The notes under the pieces are model-generated. The model saw only the letters and a list, made by a program, of their open reading frames with translations. It had not been told where the DNA came from and made no database searches. Of a stretch of 64,000 nucleotides of DNA, positions 12,795 through 24,560 are shown in pieces; positions within the stretch are counted from its first letter, which is position 1, and each line of letters starts with the position of its first letter. Where the stretch lies: the NCBI RefSeq assembly GCF_036324505.1, contig NC_086370.1, forward strand, positions 15,278,600-15,342,599. The letters run 5' to 3'. The translations under genes and the position numbers were made by a program. The stretch is from Eleginops maclovinus (taxonomy: Eukaryota > Chordata > Actinopteri > Perciformes > Eleginopidae).

Positions 12795-14426
12795 AGTGGA
12801 TTGTTTTAAGCTATAATGAGATTGAGATTTATGCAAGGTATAGACTTGTGTAACTCTTTGAGGTTTATTCTAACCGTTGCAATTTTTATTTTGTACATTT
12901 TTAACATTTAAATTGTGGAATGACTTAAATCCCCCTGGTCAGATACTTGTGGTCTATTGTTGCATTGCATTGCCCTCTTAACCACGGTTGCTCAAGGGTT
13001 AACGTTGTTGGTCCCAAAGTCGTACTATTCCAATGTATTTAGTCGACAATTTGATCAAAACATCACACACATATGTTGGTAGACACACATCTTCATGGAC
13101 ACACCAAGCGCTCTTATACAACTATTAGCCCACTGTAGCTGAAGATCAAACACAGCCAGCTATTGCATGCACCTTTAGGGAATTATCTAGCTGTAGCTTT
13201 AATATCTCAATGTGAGTCCCCAGCCATATGCACATTAATCGCCTGCTCTCTGTAAGTCTCATATTGCGTAGCCCCTCACTGTGTGCTTGTCCTGTTGTCT
13301 CCCTGCCCTCGAGACGTCCTTGGCTAAAAGTGTCTCCTCCGTGTGGATGTAATCCTGGTGATACATGGTAAACTCCTGACCCGGCTGCACTCTGGCCTCT
13401 CTGTTAGATGCTATTACGCGGGCCTCTAATTGCTGTTGACATTCATTTACCCACTAAGGCTATCACCTTCCCCATTACAGGACAGACTTCTGTATCTAGC
13501 ATGTGCCACCGACTGGTGTGTGTGTTTGTGTGTGTCCATTCAATATCGTCTAGGGTGAGGTAAATGGCCACTACCCTGCAGCTGTAACCAGCGAGTCTAT
13601 TGTTGTAAAACTACTGTTCATATACATTAATCAAAGCAGGTTTTCAATTCCCTTCCCCTGACTGCACGCACACAACACTCCAGCGCCGTCCCTTGTGTGG
13701 TGTAAAGCAGGCACCGTCTTATCAGCAGTTGCTCAGAATGACAGTGTTCACCATATGTGTAACTGTGCCACAGCTTGATTACACAGGGATTATAATCCCA
13801 GACCATGCCTTCGACACACCTGCATTCTGCTGCGTAGCATGCTGATTCGAGCTTCTGTGAAATATTGTTTGGTGTATTCCGAGGCCACAGAGCAACTAGA
13901 AACACAGCTATTGCACTGATGGGTCGTTGATGCTTCATTATTTCTCACACACAGTCATTTTTTTGGAAAGATAATCATATCAAAATTGGATGCAGATATA
14001 TTATGGTTCCATCACCTTCTGCCTTGCCTGTGTACTCGCTGTTTGGTGGATGATATTCTTCTTAATGTCTGCGGGTTATTGGAAATCAAAGCTGCTATTT
14101 GTGCAGGGTCAGCCTGTGCCTTTGTGCGAATAAGGAAAAGGTGGATCTGTGCAGCTTATCTGATCCACTGATAAGGTAAGATGATAGCGGTAGGAACAAA
14201 AGAAGAAGAAAACAAAGAAAGAGAAAATGAAAATGTGTAAACAGTAAGTAAACAGTCATCTTGTTGATTTTGTTAACGATTCCCCTTATCAATTTAAGAT
14301 CAATATTTTTTCGTCGACTGATAGTCAGTTTGTGTTTTTGAGGGTTTTTTTGTCGTCAGCGCCGTGACTCCAGTGGTTTAAGCTCTGGGTGGATTGTTCC
14401 TACTATTGTCGACAAACGTAATATTT
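12795..14426. other. Non-coding stretch, no gene seen
   Basis: No coding or RNA gene is recognisable. The part at 13170-13500 is repeat-free and has CATATG at 13225-13230 and ATTAATC at 13234-13240, so it may be regulatory. A short imperfect TG tract lies at 13516-13537. A GA/AAG-rich patch lies at 14196-14240. Confidence 0.55.
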
Positions 14427-14668
14427 AAGGAACGCCTTGAGGGAATGTCTTTACATTTGGTACAAATGTTTACTGGGACTCAATGGGGAACTAATTAGAT
14501 TTTGGTTGTTGCAGGTCAAAGGTCAAGGTCACTATGACCTCAGGCTTGTCTCATTTTTGCAAACGCGATATCTCAGTAACCCCTTAAGGCACAACTTTTA
14601 CTTGGACTTAAGACTACACTGATTAGATTTTTTGGTCAAAAGTGAAGGGCAATGTGACCTCACAGAAC
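14427..14668 (+). repeat. Two-unit interspersed tandem repeat carrying nuclear-receptor half-sites
   Basis: Unit A (14427 to about 14573) runs from GAACGCCTTGAGGGAAT through TTACTGGGACTCAATGG to GGTCAAGGTCACTATGACCT. Unit B (about 14574-14668) repeats the same order in decayed, shortened form: CAGTAACCCCTTAAGG, TTACTTGGACTTAAG, GATTAGATTTTTTGGTCAAA, AATGTGACCTCA. I recognise this motif order from widespread repeats in percomorph fish genomes. Unit A holds three direct AGGTCA half-sites (14513, 14520, 14526) and an inverted TGACCT at 14535, forming a DR1 and a perfect ERE palindrome. Confidence 0.7.
14513..14540 (+). promoter_or_regulatory. Composite nuclear-receptor site: DR1 plus perfect ERE
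   Basis: Seen directly: AGGTCA at 14513-14518, one spacer base, and AGGTCA at 14520-14525 make a perfect DR1, the HNF4/RXR/COUP-TF type. AGGTCA at 14526-14531, three bases, then TGACCT at 14535-14540 make a perfect oestrogen-response-element palindrome. TCAAGGTCA at 14523-14531 is also an ERR/SF1-type extended half-site. It sits inside an interspersed repeat, so many genomic copies are expected. Whether any receptor binds here is unknown. Confidence 0.5.
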
Positions 14669-16848
14669 ACATTTTGACAATGACATAATAATTCATTGCT
14701 AGTCTAAGACAATTTCCCTTTAATCTAAAAAAAAAATGAAATGATGACGATTAAACCATGGGGTGGTAATTCTAGTTTGTGGTTAATGTGGTAGAATTTT
14801 TTTATTGACCATTTGACCTTTTACCTCCTGCAAAACGACTGCTAATTCATTTGTTTCAATTGCTGTAATCAATATTTTTTAGATAGAGTGAATGAAACGG
14901 ATAAGTTATAATTAAAAGTATCACTTAAAGATATACAGACTCACTTCACAATCATGTGACTGTCATTTTCAGCTGAAGCAGGCAGCTGTTTCCAGTGAAA
15001 AGGCTCTAAAAACCCATTGTACCACCCAGCACCAAAAAGAAGACAGCTGGTCAACACAGTAGAACATTTAGCAACTAAAAACACAGATATTTCCCTCAGG
15101 AGCTGGCAGAGAACAAAACAGAGATAAAAGTGGAGTGAATATTGGACTTAAATTCAAGTGAACACAAACATGCCTCCAAATAAATGCTAATGTTATTCCT
15201 TATTTTTTGCTATGAGCCTTTTCCCCCAATTGGGCTGCCAAAACATTGCTTTTATTAAAGTAATTGATCTATAAAGCATGTGTGAGTTATTAATTAACCA
15301 TGAACAAAACCATTGCTTACAGCTTATATCCCCTTTATGACTGTGCCATAGGAAAAAGCAGCACCGCTCTGATATACAAGCCTAAAGAAAATCTCCATCA
15401 GAGCAGCACTTTGTGTGTCAGTATTCGATGCAATACTCCACACATGAGAGCCCATGTATGTGCACATCTTTGCAAGGGCCATTTGAAGAGCAGGAGGTCA
15501 ATACACATTCATAGAGAGTGCATTTCCCTGAATGCTTCAACAGTCCGTAAAGCCTCAGTGCCACTTTCCACCGTTTTCTGCTTACCACATTAATCCATCC
15601 TACAAAAGCGTCATTCTGCGTTTGGAGAGAGGACACTCACACACACACAGACACAGCAGAGGCCCACATAGACACACATTTTCACAGCTTCAATGGCAGA
15701 AAATCCATAGCCCTTTCTGGGAGGAGGAATTCCATTAGATAATAGATATGGAATCCATCTCGATTCCCCACCTTATCTTCTCCCGAGGTGAGGGATCAAT
15801 ACAGGGGCTTCAGCTCAACTGCCAACAATAACAGCAAATTGATGGGACAGAGAAAGCAGCTGGAGGTCCAATAATGGCACTTTCTTGGCCACCCCTGTAA
15901 TGCAAATCAGAGTGGGGAGTTAATTGGGTAAAGGCTGCTTATAGTAATGAGGAAGAAGCTCATGAACCAACACAGATTAGCTGGTTGATTGTTAGGAAAA
16001 TCACTGCAGTGGTAGAAAGTATTCACAATTACAAAGATAGGCGGTGTTTTACAGTAGGAACAAACAAGCGGAGATTGACAGAGAAAGCACAGATATCTAG
16101 TTATCTGGACAAATGGGTGTGCACGCAGTAATGGCATCTCATTTTCCACAGAGCTACGGAGGTTTCCTGTTGGAGTTGCCAGGTGCTGTGTTTACGGAGA
16201 CCGTCGCACGGCAACACATTCCAAACAGTATTAGGATATGAGGACAAGGGAGCAGTGGTGAGGTGAGTGTGGGGTCAGGAGCTACACAGATACCAGCGCA
16301 CTGATACCGCTCACAGAGGGACCTGGGTGGTGCCTTTGTTACTAAAGGATGAGTCATTTTTTGTTTGTGTACAGTAGGTCCCGTATGTGGCAACATGTGG
16401 GTGGGTGGTTGAGGTTGGGAGGTTTACAGCCCGCTGGTCATCGAGGTCCAGAGTCCGCTCTCACTGAGATGTTTGCACAGCTAAAACACCACTTATTGCC
16501 TCACATCGCTGAGGGGTGTCAGCGACAGAGTGAGCGCATGGATGACCGCTGGAGAAACTGCTAATATTTTGTGTCCAGGAACAGGAGCACCCTTATGTTT
16601 TCATTTTTGCTTGGGGTGTTGTTTCCATTGCTCACACATGATGAAGTCGAGATTCAACCTGGCCTATTTCATTACAAACCCACAACATCTACACCCTTCG
16701 GGCTCAACGTCTCTAGTAACCCATTCACTCTCGGCACACTTACAGTGACTGAGTGTTTGAGCCGCATCTCGACGAGACTGTCATGGATGTGCTCGGTCTC
16801 ATTCCATAAGTAATCCTGTACTGTGATCTCTGCACCACCCCCCACAAT
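14669..16848. other. Non-coding stretch, no gene seen
   Basis: AT-rich sequence up to about 15350, then GC-balanced. An imperfect CA-type tract lies at 15636-15685. No exon with convincing splice borders, RNA gene or known repeat was recognised; short open frames on both strands look random. Confidence 0.6.
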
Positions 16849-16878
16849 CCCCCCCCCCCCCCCCCCACCCCCACCCCA
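16849..16878. repeat. C-homopolymer / C-rich tract
   Basis: An uninterrupted run of about 18 C (16849-16866) is followed by ACCCCCACCCC. On the minus strand this is a G-rich tract that could fold as a G-quadruplex. Tracts like this are also prone to assembly and sequencing length error. Confidence 0.85.
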
Positions 16879-17340
16879 CACCACTGACCGCCCATAGCCA
16901 GCAGGTGGTGCTGTCTTCTGTGGTATCACCTTGTTTTGTATGGCTTAAACATTTTGGCATTTATTTAAAAATCCTTTAAATCCCTCCATAAATGAACACC
17001 TCACCATGTGTCCACTGAGGAGATTTAAAAGTAAACATCCATCATTCAGTGCTGCTCTACAATCGGCGTAGATTAATTTTAGATAATTGAGATACACATG
17101 ATTAGAAGTTGTGAGCAACACGCCTGTCTCTCTGATCTCTCTGTGGTTGTCTAGCAGAGCATTATCTGCAGTAATAGAGTCAGATCTTCACGGACAAATC
17201 CCTGTAATGTCAACCACAGCGCCAAGGGGAGACCACCCTCATTGGGAGCAGGGTGGCTGGGAGCTAATTTCAACCCACACAATAGACTCATCTCTAAGAC
17301 TGCCTTGTTAGATCACACTATTTCTCCGTCTAATAGACTT

Positions 17341-17342
<2 letters not shown>

Positions 17343-17424
<82 letters not shown>
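17343..17424 (+). repeat. (GT)41 microsatellite
   Basis: A perfect dinucleotide array of about 82 bp, the longest uninterrupted one in the window. It creates long spurious valine/cysteine and histidine/threonine frames on both strands. Confidence 0.97.
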
Positions 17425-17429
<5 letters not shown>

Positions 17430-20400
17430 GGTATTATCAAATGGAGAACTGTGCTGTCTGAGCATTGCCACTCTGGGGAATTAAGGTCATGTTTTAAAGT
17501 CTGTCGAATACTAATGACTGCACATTGAAGCTTTCCCATTCATGGACACATAACAGGTCTAATCAGGGTCCTGATCAGTTGAACATGCTGCCAAACCGTC
17601 TGATGAGAAGACAAAATGTCATCACAGATGAAATCCTTCAGCACAATTTCAAGATCAGGATGTGATCTTTGATTTTGAGTATTGAGATCTTGTGGCGGAG
17701 ACTTTAGTGTCTCGTTGTGTGCCTCTGTCTCCCGCACGATGATGTCATCTGTGGGAAGGTATTTCTCTCAGACACAACCTGTCTGCTCCTGTCAGGGGCC
17801 ACAGTAACTCGAGCCGCCTTGAAAGTCTGGGAGTAAGCGCCGGTCACTTGCAGACAAGGGCGTTATTTATTTTTTCTGGAGGAGATTCAATACCTCCTCC
17901 TGCTGCTCCGTGGCTCAGAGCTCTGTCCTGAACTCTGAGGCACAAAGCACTTGCCCTCTAGAGAGGTAGTGAGCTCAGTCGCAGCGCCTTGGAGAGTGCT
18001 GGAGAGTTCTAGGTTGTATAACATGATTAGACATTGTTAATGTATATAATCACTTAGATTTAGGATGGCTAAGGCTCTTACTCAGGCTACAGGATGTGTT
18101 TCTATTGTTAAAATGCTAAGTAGACATTGTTACTTTACCCTTACAGGGTTTGTGTTATGAATGTCCTCTTCCTCTCTAGTCCCCTTCAATCCCACAATAT
18201 CCATATGAAAGGAGTCTTGACAGACATTCGTTTTACAATTCATATACATAACCATGCAAGGTTTTTCCCCAACATGACCATTTCTGGATTATGTATACCA
18301 CATGGTTTGTATATGTGAAAATCCTATGTATTTTATGGATTAATTTGTCATAAAGACGATTTTAAACTATGCAAAACATACACTTTTAGTTTATTCCGAA
18401 TCAAAAAATGTATTTAAAGTGCTATTCACATGCAGTCCAGAAATACAAGCGTGTACATATTTGTTTACGACCTTTATCTTTCAAATGTATGTTTTTCATG
18501 AGTATACTCAACCGCATCATATGGTCTAAAATGTAAAAAGCAGTGAAATGGCGTTCAGCCAACATCTGCTTGGAAAATCTCACCAGCCACACTGCATAAG
18601 GGTTTCACTCACAGTTTTAAAGGATGTAATTTTCCACCACACAAATATTCTTCTGACATCTGTAAGAAACAGGAACATCAACTAAGTGGTGGTGGTTAAC
18701 ATCCCATGTTCAGAACATGCATTGTTTTCATGTACACTGAAAATATTTTAAGTGCGGGTACAGACACAAGACAATTCATTTACTTTAAAACCTGCAGCAA
18801 CTCTTGAGTGGACACTGCCAACGTACAATTACAAACGTCCCCAGTGTCTTGTGGCCATTCAGCTTTCTCACAAACTCACTCCAGGATGAGCACATACTAA
18901 ATGGATCTCAAGAATCTGTGTTAAAGGATGAGTCAGTGTAACCATTATGTTTGGGAAGCAATAGAAGCATTGAAAACCTGGGGAACATGAGTCAGCATTA
19001 AATGGATGAAAGCACATTACAACATACGTCACAACAAAGTATTTATACCTCTTTTTCAACTATTTAACATTATGAACCGGTGACAGAAAAATACTTCACA
19101 TAAAAATAAGTCATAGATGAGATTAATTGCTGAGTTACTGCATATTTATCTGAATGAGAAAGCGAAAAAACAATGAATGAAGATGAATTACTAGAACATA
19201 AGCACATCCCCAAGACGCAATATTTAATATGCAACACTGCAACAAATCCTTGCTTGAAAACATGCCCATGCCTAAGCATTCTGAGTTGGAGTGCAGCAAT
19301 CGATTGGCTTAAAAGGTTATGTGAATCAATACAAAGTTGTTTTGGGCACCAGCGCTATTATATTAATGTCATCCTGAGAAATAGGCTGTAGCTTAGGTGG
19401 CTTGTCTGCCAGATTGTTTTCCTTTTTAACTCCAGTCACCAGATTCTTGTTACGACATAAAGGTTTACTAAAAGCCGTTTTAAACGGCAGGTGAGGGGGA
19501 GTGTGACCTTTTTAACTCAAACATGTTTTTGAACAAGGCCGTGTTTATGTTACACCATTATTATTGGTTATATTGAACATATGACTGAAAATGTAACATG
19601 TTCCTCCCCGTGCAGCTGTGCACCAGACATTTGGGATCAGTGTAGCAGAACAAGCATCTAATCTATGGTTCTGAATAAGCTGAATTAATAATGTTGAGTC
19701 CTCATGAGAGCTGCTCTGTGACTAGTGAGGTAGCTAGCTGTGCAGTCAAGGGTGACACAGAGGTTGAAGTGGTCACACATTTACTCAGCTCTCCCTATCC
19801 CCCTGGCACATGTTCTTCCCAAGGTCAGATACAGCATTGCATAATAATGTTAAAAAAATAGACTCACACATACGCTTGCATGCAAACACGCAACAATGGA
19901 GGGAAGAAGAAGCCAACTAAAAATAGCACCATCACTGCAGCCATCACCCCGAGCATCGGACCACCACTCTTCACTTCACATCTCATAACTGAAGAGTCCT
20001 GCTTCATAAGCAGCCAAGAGTTCCTGAATTGAATGTTGACCTCACGTTACACATGCTTTAGTGAGCATAAACAGCCATGAAGCAAAATGTGCTTTAGTGC
20101 TTTATGCATGTTCATTATTTCTATATCATGCGGAAACAACCATTGACACCCATATGTGAAAGTGCAAAATCTCTTTAAGCACCTTCTTCTGCCTTTTCTC
20201 TACCCCCTTGTATCATCCCCCTCTTCACCACCTCCTTCCCATGGCCTCAGGGAGCTGTTAGCTATCTGGAAGCTGGTGCTCTATTGTGAGCACTCATTGA
20301 TTGCCTCTTTGCTCCCCACAGCCAGTCGGGCCAGTCAGCATGGGGCCCCGGCTGTCTGCCTTATCTGCCACTGCTCAGTCGACATACCCTGTGAGGAAAC

Positions 20401-22561
20401 GGAAGAGAAATGGAGAGAGAATGATCGAGAGAGGGAGAGAAACAGGGAGAGAGAGAAAGCATTTATAAAAGGCTGTCCAAGCTTCCAGAAGCCAGCAGTC
20501 GTATCATCTGTTTTCTGTCCCTCTCCCCCTCTCTCAGCTCCTCGTTCTTCTCCCAGCCAGAGACAATCAATGGTGTACTCAACCAGACTCCTCTTGTCTT
20601 GTTTTAAAATAATGCTCTTCTGCCTTTTCTCTGCAGGAGATGATCCATTTACTGCCCAGCATCTTCTCTGCCTGTCTTGAATATTAACCCTTGTTTCCTC
20701 TCCTCTTCCTTCAGTTACTTGGTCATCCAGAAGTATAAAGTATTTCCAACATTGGTCCAACCCGCATTAAACCATTTGTAACTGTTTAGTGATGATGTTT
20801 GCATACTCGGTTGTTTCCATCAACTAAAACTTAGTGCGGGAGTGATTTGTTGATTGTAGATTATGAAACAAGTCAAGGAAGAGATTGTTTATGTAATTAT
20901 TTTCATTTAAAGTAAAGTAAATATTCCCCAAAAAAAGCTGAGGTTTGGTGGTGTTTGTACCTGTTTTCTGACATTTCATTTATGAAACTAAACTAAACTC
21001 AAAAATAAATCAATAAATAATTGATAAAAGACTCTCGGTGCAGGGGATAGATTGTATACAAAAATGTGGACTTGATTTAACAGTGCAATCAATAGTCTTG
21101 TGGCAGAAATAGCAGTTGATTTAGTGAAAGAGGGTTGGTAATATTACAATTTGTAAATAATTACCATTTAGCAATAATGTGGTTACCATAGTAATTCTAT
21201 TGCAACCTTTTAATAGGCTAGACTAACACTGCTTGACCTTTGTAAAAACCTGGTCTGGAGCAGTATCACTGACAGGGTCTGCAAACCCATTTACGCCAAC
21301 AGGAAACATTGTTTTTCTCTTGGTCACTCAGTCAGTCGCTCAGTCACTCTGTACTGAAGAAGGGACGTGTTTATTAGTATATCAGTGTAGTGTTTCCAGC
21401 AGCAGGAGCCTCATGGCGGCGACAGCAGGGTGGCACTGTAAACAACCACCTCACCTCTGTGTGAACGGGAGAGCTGATGTCAGCACGACTGAAAGTCTCC
21501 CTCCATCATGTAGCTACATGAGGCCCCAGCAGCATCCATCACTCCCCCTGCCACCAGCAGAAAGCCTACAGCAATGTGCTCGAGAGAAATGTACATCATT
21601 TCATGTTTCAATGGCAAGTCTGGCCTTGATCGTCACTAATGTTCTAAGGTCCAAACTGTTTATCACATGTTGATTTAATATGCTCAAACACAATGCAATA
21701 TGTATTAATCTTGTCGGAGCGTGCCTCATTCAAAGTTCTCTTTGTTCTCCTTTGATGCATTCATTCAGACCTTTGAAATAATGCTTGTATGAAATTATAC
21801 ACAGAGCTAAGTCAAGCTGAAGTCACCCCACCTTTAATCCATCCATCTTGTTGGCAGCCATCTGGCCACATTATTTTTGAGAGGCTGAGGAGCACGCCTT
21901 GTTACAAAAAGCGACGACTTCTGACAACGAACCACTCTTTGAACTGGAGAGTGACCCGACCGGCTGCGGACGCCCTGACACCCATAACAGGCTGTGTCAC
22001 CTTAGGTTGGTATTAAACAAAAACTTGATGGATGATCCAGAACACATGAGATTATGAAACGACTGAAACCTAAAGGGCAGTAGGCAACAATAGATCTGTC
22101 AGGAGTTGATCCCCAGCTCCAGGGGAACAGTAACACAGAAACATACTTGACTCCTATAAAACCGAAGTTAGGCTCAAATTGTCTGACAACAAGAAACCCT
22201 GAGGATTTAAGGAAACACCCTGAGTATGAGATGTGTCTTTTATGAATCGCAGTGTGAACATCAACATGGCAGATCGATACACATCAATATCAGAAGAAGC
22301 ACCGCAACAAAGACAGGGTCATCTTGACAAGCCATTTCTAGAGAAAAAAAAAAATCTCATTACGAGTTCCCAGTTCCTGCATTGTGACTTTGCGCGCTCA
22401 CCTAATATCCATCTGATAAATAGCGACCCCCCACAAGAAATAAAAATGAGTGACTACCGGAGTGGGTGATGTCACTGTCCGCATTTGTCCCCCATCAGTG
22501 CGGATAGCTGCTTTCACCAGGGTGCTGGGGCGTCCTTGAGACACTTTGATAGAGACATCAA
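17425..22561. other. Non-coding stretch, no gene seen
   Basis: Contains GA-rich low complexity at 20400-20460 and a TATAAAAGGC string at 20464. The longest open frame in the window (20156-20680, plus, 174 codons) crosses that GA tract and has no domain. A strong acceptor-like CTTTTCTCTGCAG ends at 20636, but no plausible donor follows. 18000-19600 is AT-rich unique sequence. Nothing identifiable beyond this. Confidence 0.6.
20400..20460. repeat. GA-rich (purine) low-complexity tract
   Basis: Imperfect GAGAGA/GGGAGA/AAACAG units over about 60 bp. This purine tract produces an artefactual Arg/Glu-rich segment in a chance open frame on the plus strand. Confidence 0.8.
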
Positions 22562-22593
22562 CCCCCCCCCACCCCCACACACACACACACACA
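22562..22593. repeat. C-run followed by short CA microsatellite
   Basis: About nine C (22562-22570), then ACCCC, then roughly nine CA units to 22593. One of only two arrays of notable length with CA rather than TG on the plus strand. Confidence 0.85.
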
Positions 22594-23436
22594 ACCCCAC
22601 CCCACTGCTGATACCCTGCTCAGGCCCTCACTGCATCAGTCTCAGGAGCCATGCAGGCAGGAAGTTAAAAAGGATGGCAGCCCCTTCCTTCCCCTCTTGC
22701 GGAGAAGAGCCTGGGCCATGGGAGCTGCTGACAGGAATTTGACCCCAGGACTGATGACATTATGTGAAGGGAAATCATGAATTACCTCTCAGCAAAACCT
22801 AATCTTGTCACCTTTCCTTGATGATCTAAATTGATCAGGCACAGGAAATAAGCACACACAGAGGCCTACTTTAGTTGTGCTTTTGTTTGTATGAGGGTTT
22901 ATTTGCAGTAAGTGATATGCCACCCCATTGTTTTTTGTTTTATTCTACCATAAAACAAATAAAATATAAACACACTCTGGAGAAATCCTGTGTGCAGGCA
23001 CAGCATGAGTAGTGAGTGATTCTATCTGATGCACTGCAAGCTGAGCGGCCCTCCCTCTGGGCAGTTCAGCCTTGCCTGACTAGGAAGAGAGGGAAGAGCT
23101 TGTGTGCTGGCGTGCGTGTGTGTGCTGTTTGCGTGCGTGTGTGTGCGTGTCGGGAGGGGAGACATTGTTCCTTGACGTCACCGCTCAGCCCAGCCTGCCG
23201 CTGCTCTCAAACACGTCTTTGTTATTCTTCCACCGGAGACCGGCCATCCGCAAAACACGGAGCCCCGCCTGCAGACCTGCTGGAGTGGCGCGCAGGTTGC
23301 AGAGGGTTACACTCGTGTGGAAAGGTGTTAGTGAAATAACAATCAAGTCAGGGCAAAAAGGAACAGTTTAAAAGGTTAATATAAATTGATCTTGCGAGCA
23401 AAACTCCTATTGTTATTGATTGTATGTACTGCTGCT
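22594..23436. other. Non-coding stretch with a locally CpG-richer part
   Basis: Mostly plain sequence. 23100-23155 is an imperfect GTGTGCGT tract, and 23160-23300 is noticeably CpG-richer than its surroundings (for example GTCACCGCTCAG, CCACCGGAGACCGGCCATCCGC, GAGTGGCGCGCAGG). This may be the upstream shoulder of the promoter region at 24.2 kb, separated from it by AT-rich repeat DNA. Confidence 0.4.
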
Positions 23437-23536
23437 TTAATAATAATAATACTAGCAATACCACCCTCATAACTATTTACAAATCGTATTATTAGTTTGT
23501 AGTTTGTTTATTAACTATATATTATTGTTTAGAGCT

Positions 23537-23650
23537 CAGTTTAATTGATTAGTTGATTGAAGGAAAAATAAACCTGCAACAACTTTGATAATACATAAAT
23601 CCTTCAAATATTTCTTCAAACTAAAATAAAAACTGTATGATTTTAGTCTA
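23537..23650. repeat. Remnant of an ATTAATCGATTAATC-type interspersed repeat
   Basis: The order GATTAGTTGATTGAAGG, AAATAAACCTGCAACAACT, TTTGATAATACATAAATCC, CTTCAAATATTTCTTCAAA matches, in decayed form, a common percomorph repeat of the type 'GATTAGTTGATCGACAG ... CTGCAACTATTTTGATAATC'. Recognised from general knowledge; the edges are approximate. Confidence 0.4.
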
Positions 23651-23741
23651 TAAACTTGAATATACTTTGGTTTTTAAAACATTTTAATAACATACAAAAG
23701 TTGGCATTATTTCACCAATACCATAATACAAATATTAATTT

Positions 23742-23846
23742 CTATTATTATAATACTATTATTTATTATTATAATAATACTATTATTATTTATAATAATA
23801 ATCATATTATTATTATTAATAATAATACGATTATTATTATTTATTA
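23742..23846. repeat. AT-only (TTA/ATAA)n low-complexity tract
   Basis: About 105 bp of interlaced TATTAT/AATAAT units with very few G or C. It lies between two CpG-richer segments. It can form extended stem-loops because TTA and TAA runs alternate. Confidence 0.85.
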
Positions 23847-24062
23847 ACACTTATTTTAACACTTGTAATATGGATATTATTTAGCATGTTGTTAATATGA
23901 TATAGCTGTTGATGTAGCCAATATAATTGTTATTAATTATGTAATTAATAGGATATTGTCGTTAATTCATATTTTTGTTATCATTACGCTCTTGTCTACT
24001 ATGTATATTCCGGACATATTTTAACTCAAATGTTTATTGAATATTGTTTCAAACTAATAATA

Positions 24063-24091
24063 GAAACAAACAAACAAACAAACAAATAAAC
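24063..24091. repeat. (CAAA)n tetranucleotide repeat
   Basis: Five to six CAAA units followed by TAAAC, about 28 bp. It closes the AT-rich interval directly upstream of the CpG-enriched promoter candidate. Confidence 0.85.
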
Positions 24092-24120
24092 TACTGTGAA
24101 ATTAACTAAGAGGCGCTGCT

Positions 24121-24560
24121 TTGACGACACAGTGTGTTGAACAGGGCTGTATGCTACAGAAGCAGACAATAGCCGGAGCTGTGTGCTGCGGTCCGCTCCA
24201 GTGTGAAACGTGCTGTTAGCAGTCCATTAGCTTGTACTTACACCTTTACACTTGGTGTCCTTCCGCGGGAATCTAGGTCGCATTTTCTTACCGACCGCGG
24301 AGCACGGCTCTCTGTGGTAACTGAATAGCCAGTGTAATCTGACACTTCAACTTGCCGTGCTCTACGGTAGTTGATTCAGTCAGTCACTCACACCGTCTCC
24401 GGGGCTCTCATGTCGTCTTTGTGAAGTGGAGAGGGCGAGAGAGAGGAGCACCGTAAACACGAGGTTTGGAGAAACATTAGGGGATTTGCAACTGAGGTCC
24501 GAGCTGAAAGTAAGTTTCGCGCCTGGTTATTTTCTATTGCAAAGCGAGGTTTGAATGTGT
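24121..24560 (+). promoter_or_regulatory. CpG-enriched promoter candidate
   Basis: Counting by eye, about 23 CpG dinucleotides fall in the roughly 420 bases 24121-24540, far above the CpG-poor sequence around it. Clusters include TTCCGCGGG near 24261, ACCGACCGCGG at 24290-24300 and GTTTCGCGCC near 24515. There is no TATA box. It abuts a strong plus-strand donor at 24510, so a plus-strand transcript starting within this island is the natural reading. The transcription start cannot be fixed from sequence alone. Confidence 0.5.
24200..24509 (+). other. Candidate non-coding first exon (5' UTR), 5' edge approximate
   Basis: The segment ends in GCTGAAA|GTAAGT, with the intron GT at 24510, a strong splice donor directly inside the CpG-enriched region. 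No long open frame crosses it. One ATG at 24410 starts a four-codon upstream frame that stops at 24422-24424, so this looks like 5' untranslated sequence. The purine-rich GAGAGGGCGAGAGAGAGGAG near 24428-24448 is typical of vertebrate 5' UTR exons. The start at 24200 is a guess from CpG density. If real, a large first intron follows on the plus strand. The gene is not recognised. Confidence 0.4.

Noticed and set aside
17242..17539. Open frames made of repeated Val/Cys or His/Thr
   Set aside because: They are translations of the (GT)41 array. Equivalent frames at the other TG/CA arrays (26231-26494, 40156-40534, 53588-53992, 61905-62478) were rejected for the same reason.
20464..20473. TATAAAAGGC box
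   Set aside because: No downstream donor, no CpG enrichment and it lies within a low-complexity neighbourhood.
20156..20680. Longest open frame in the window (174 codons, plus strand)
   Set aside because: It crosses a GA-rich low-complexity tract that yields an Arg/Glu run and has no domain. It lacks a consistent exon structure, and an opposite-strand open frame overlaps it, as in chance frames over purine tracts.
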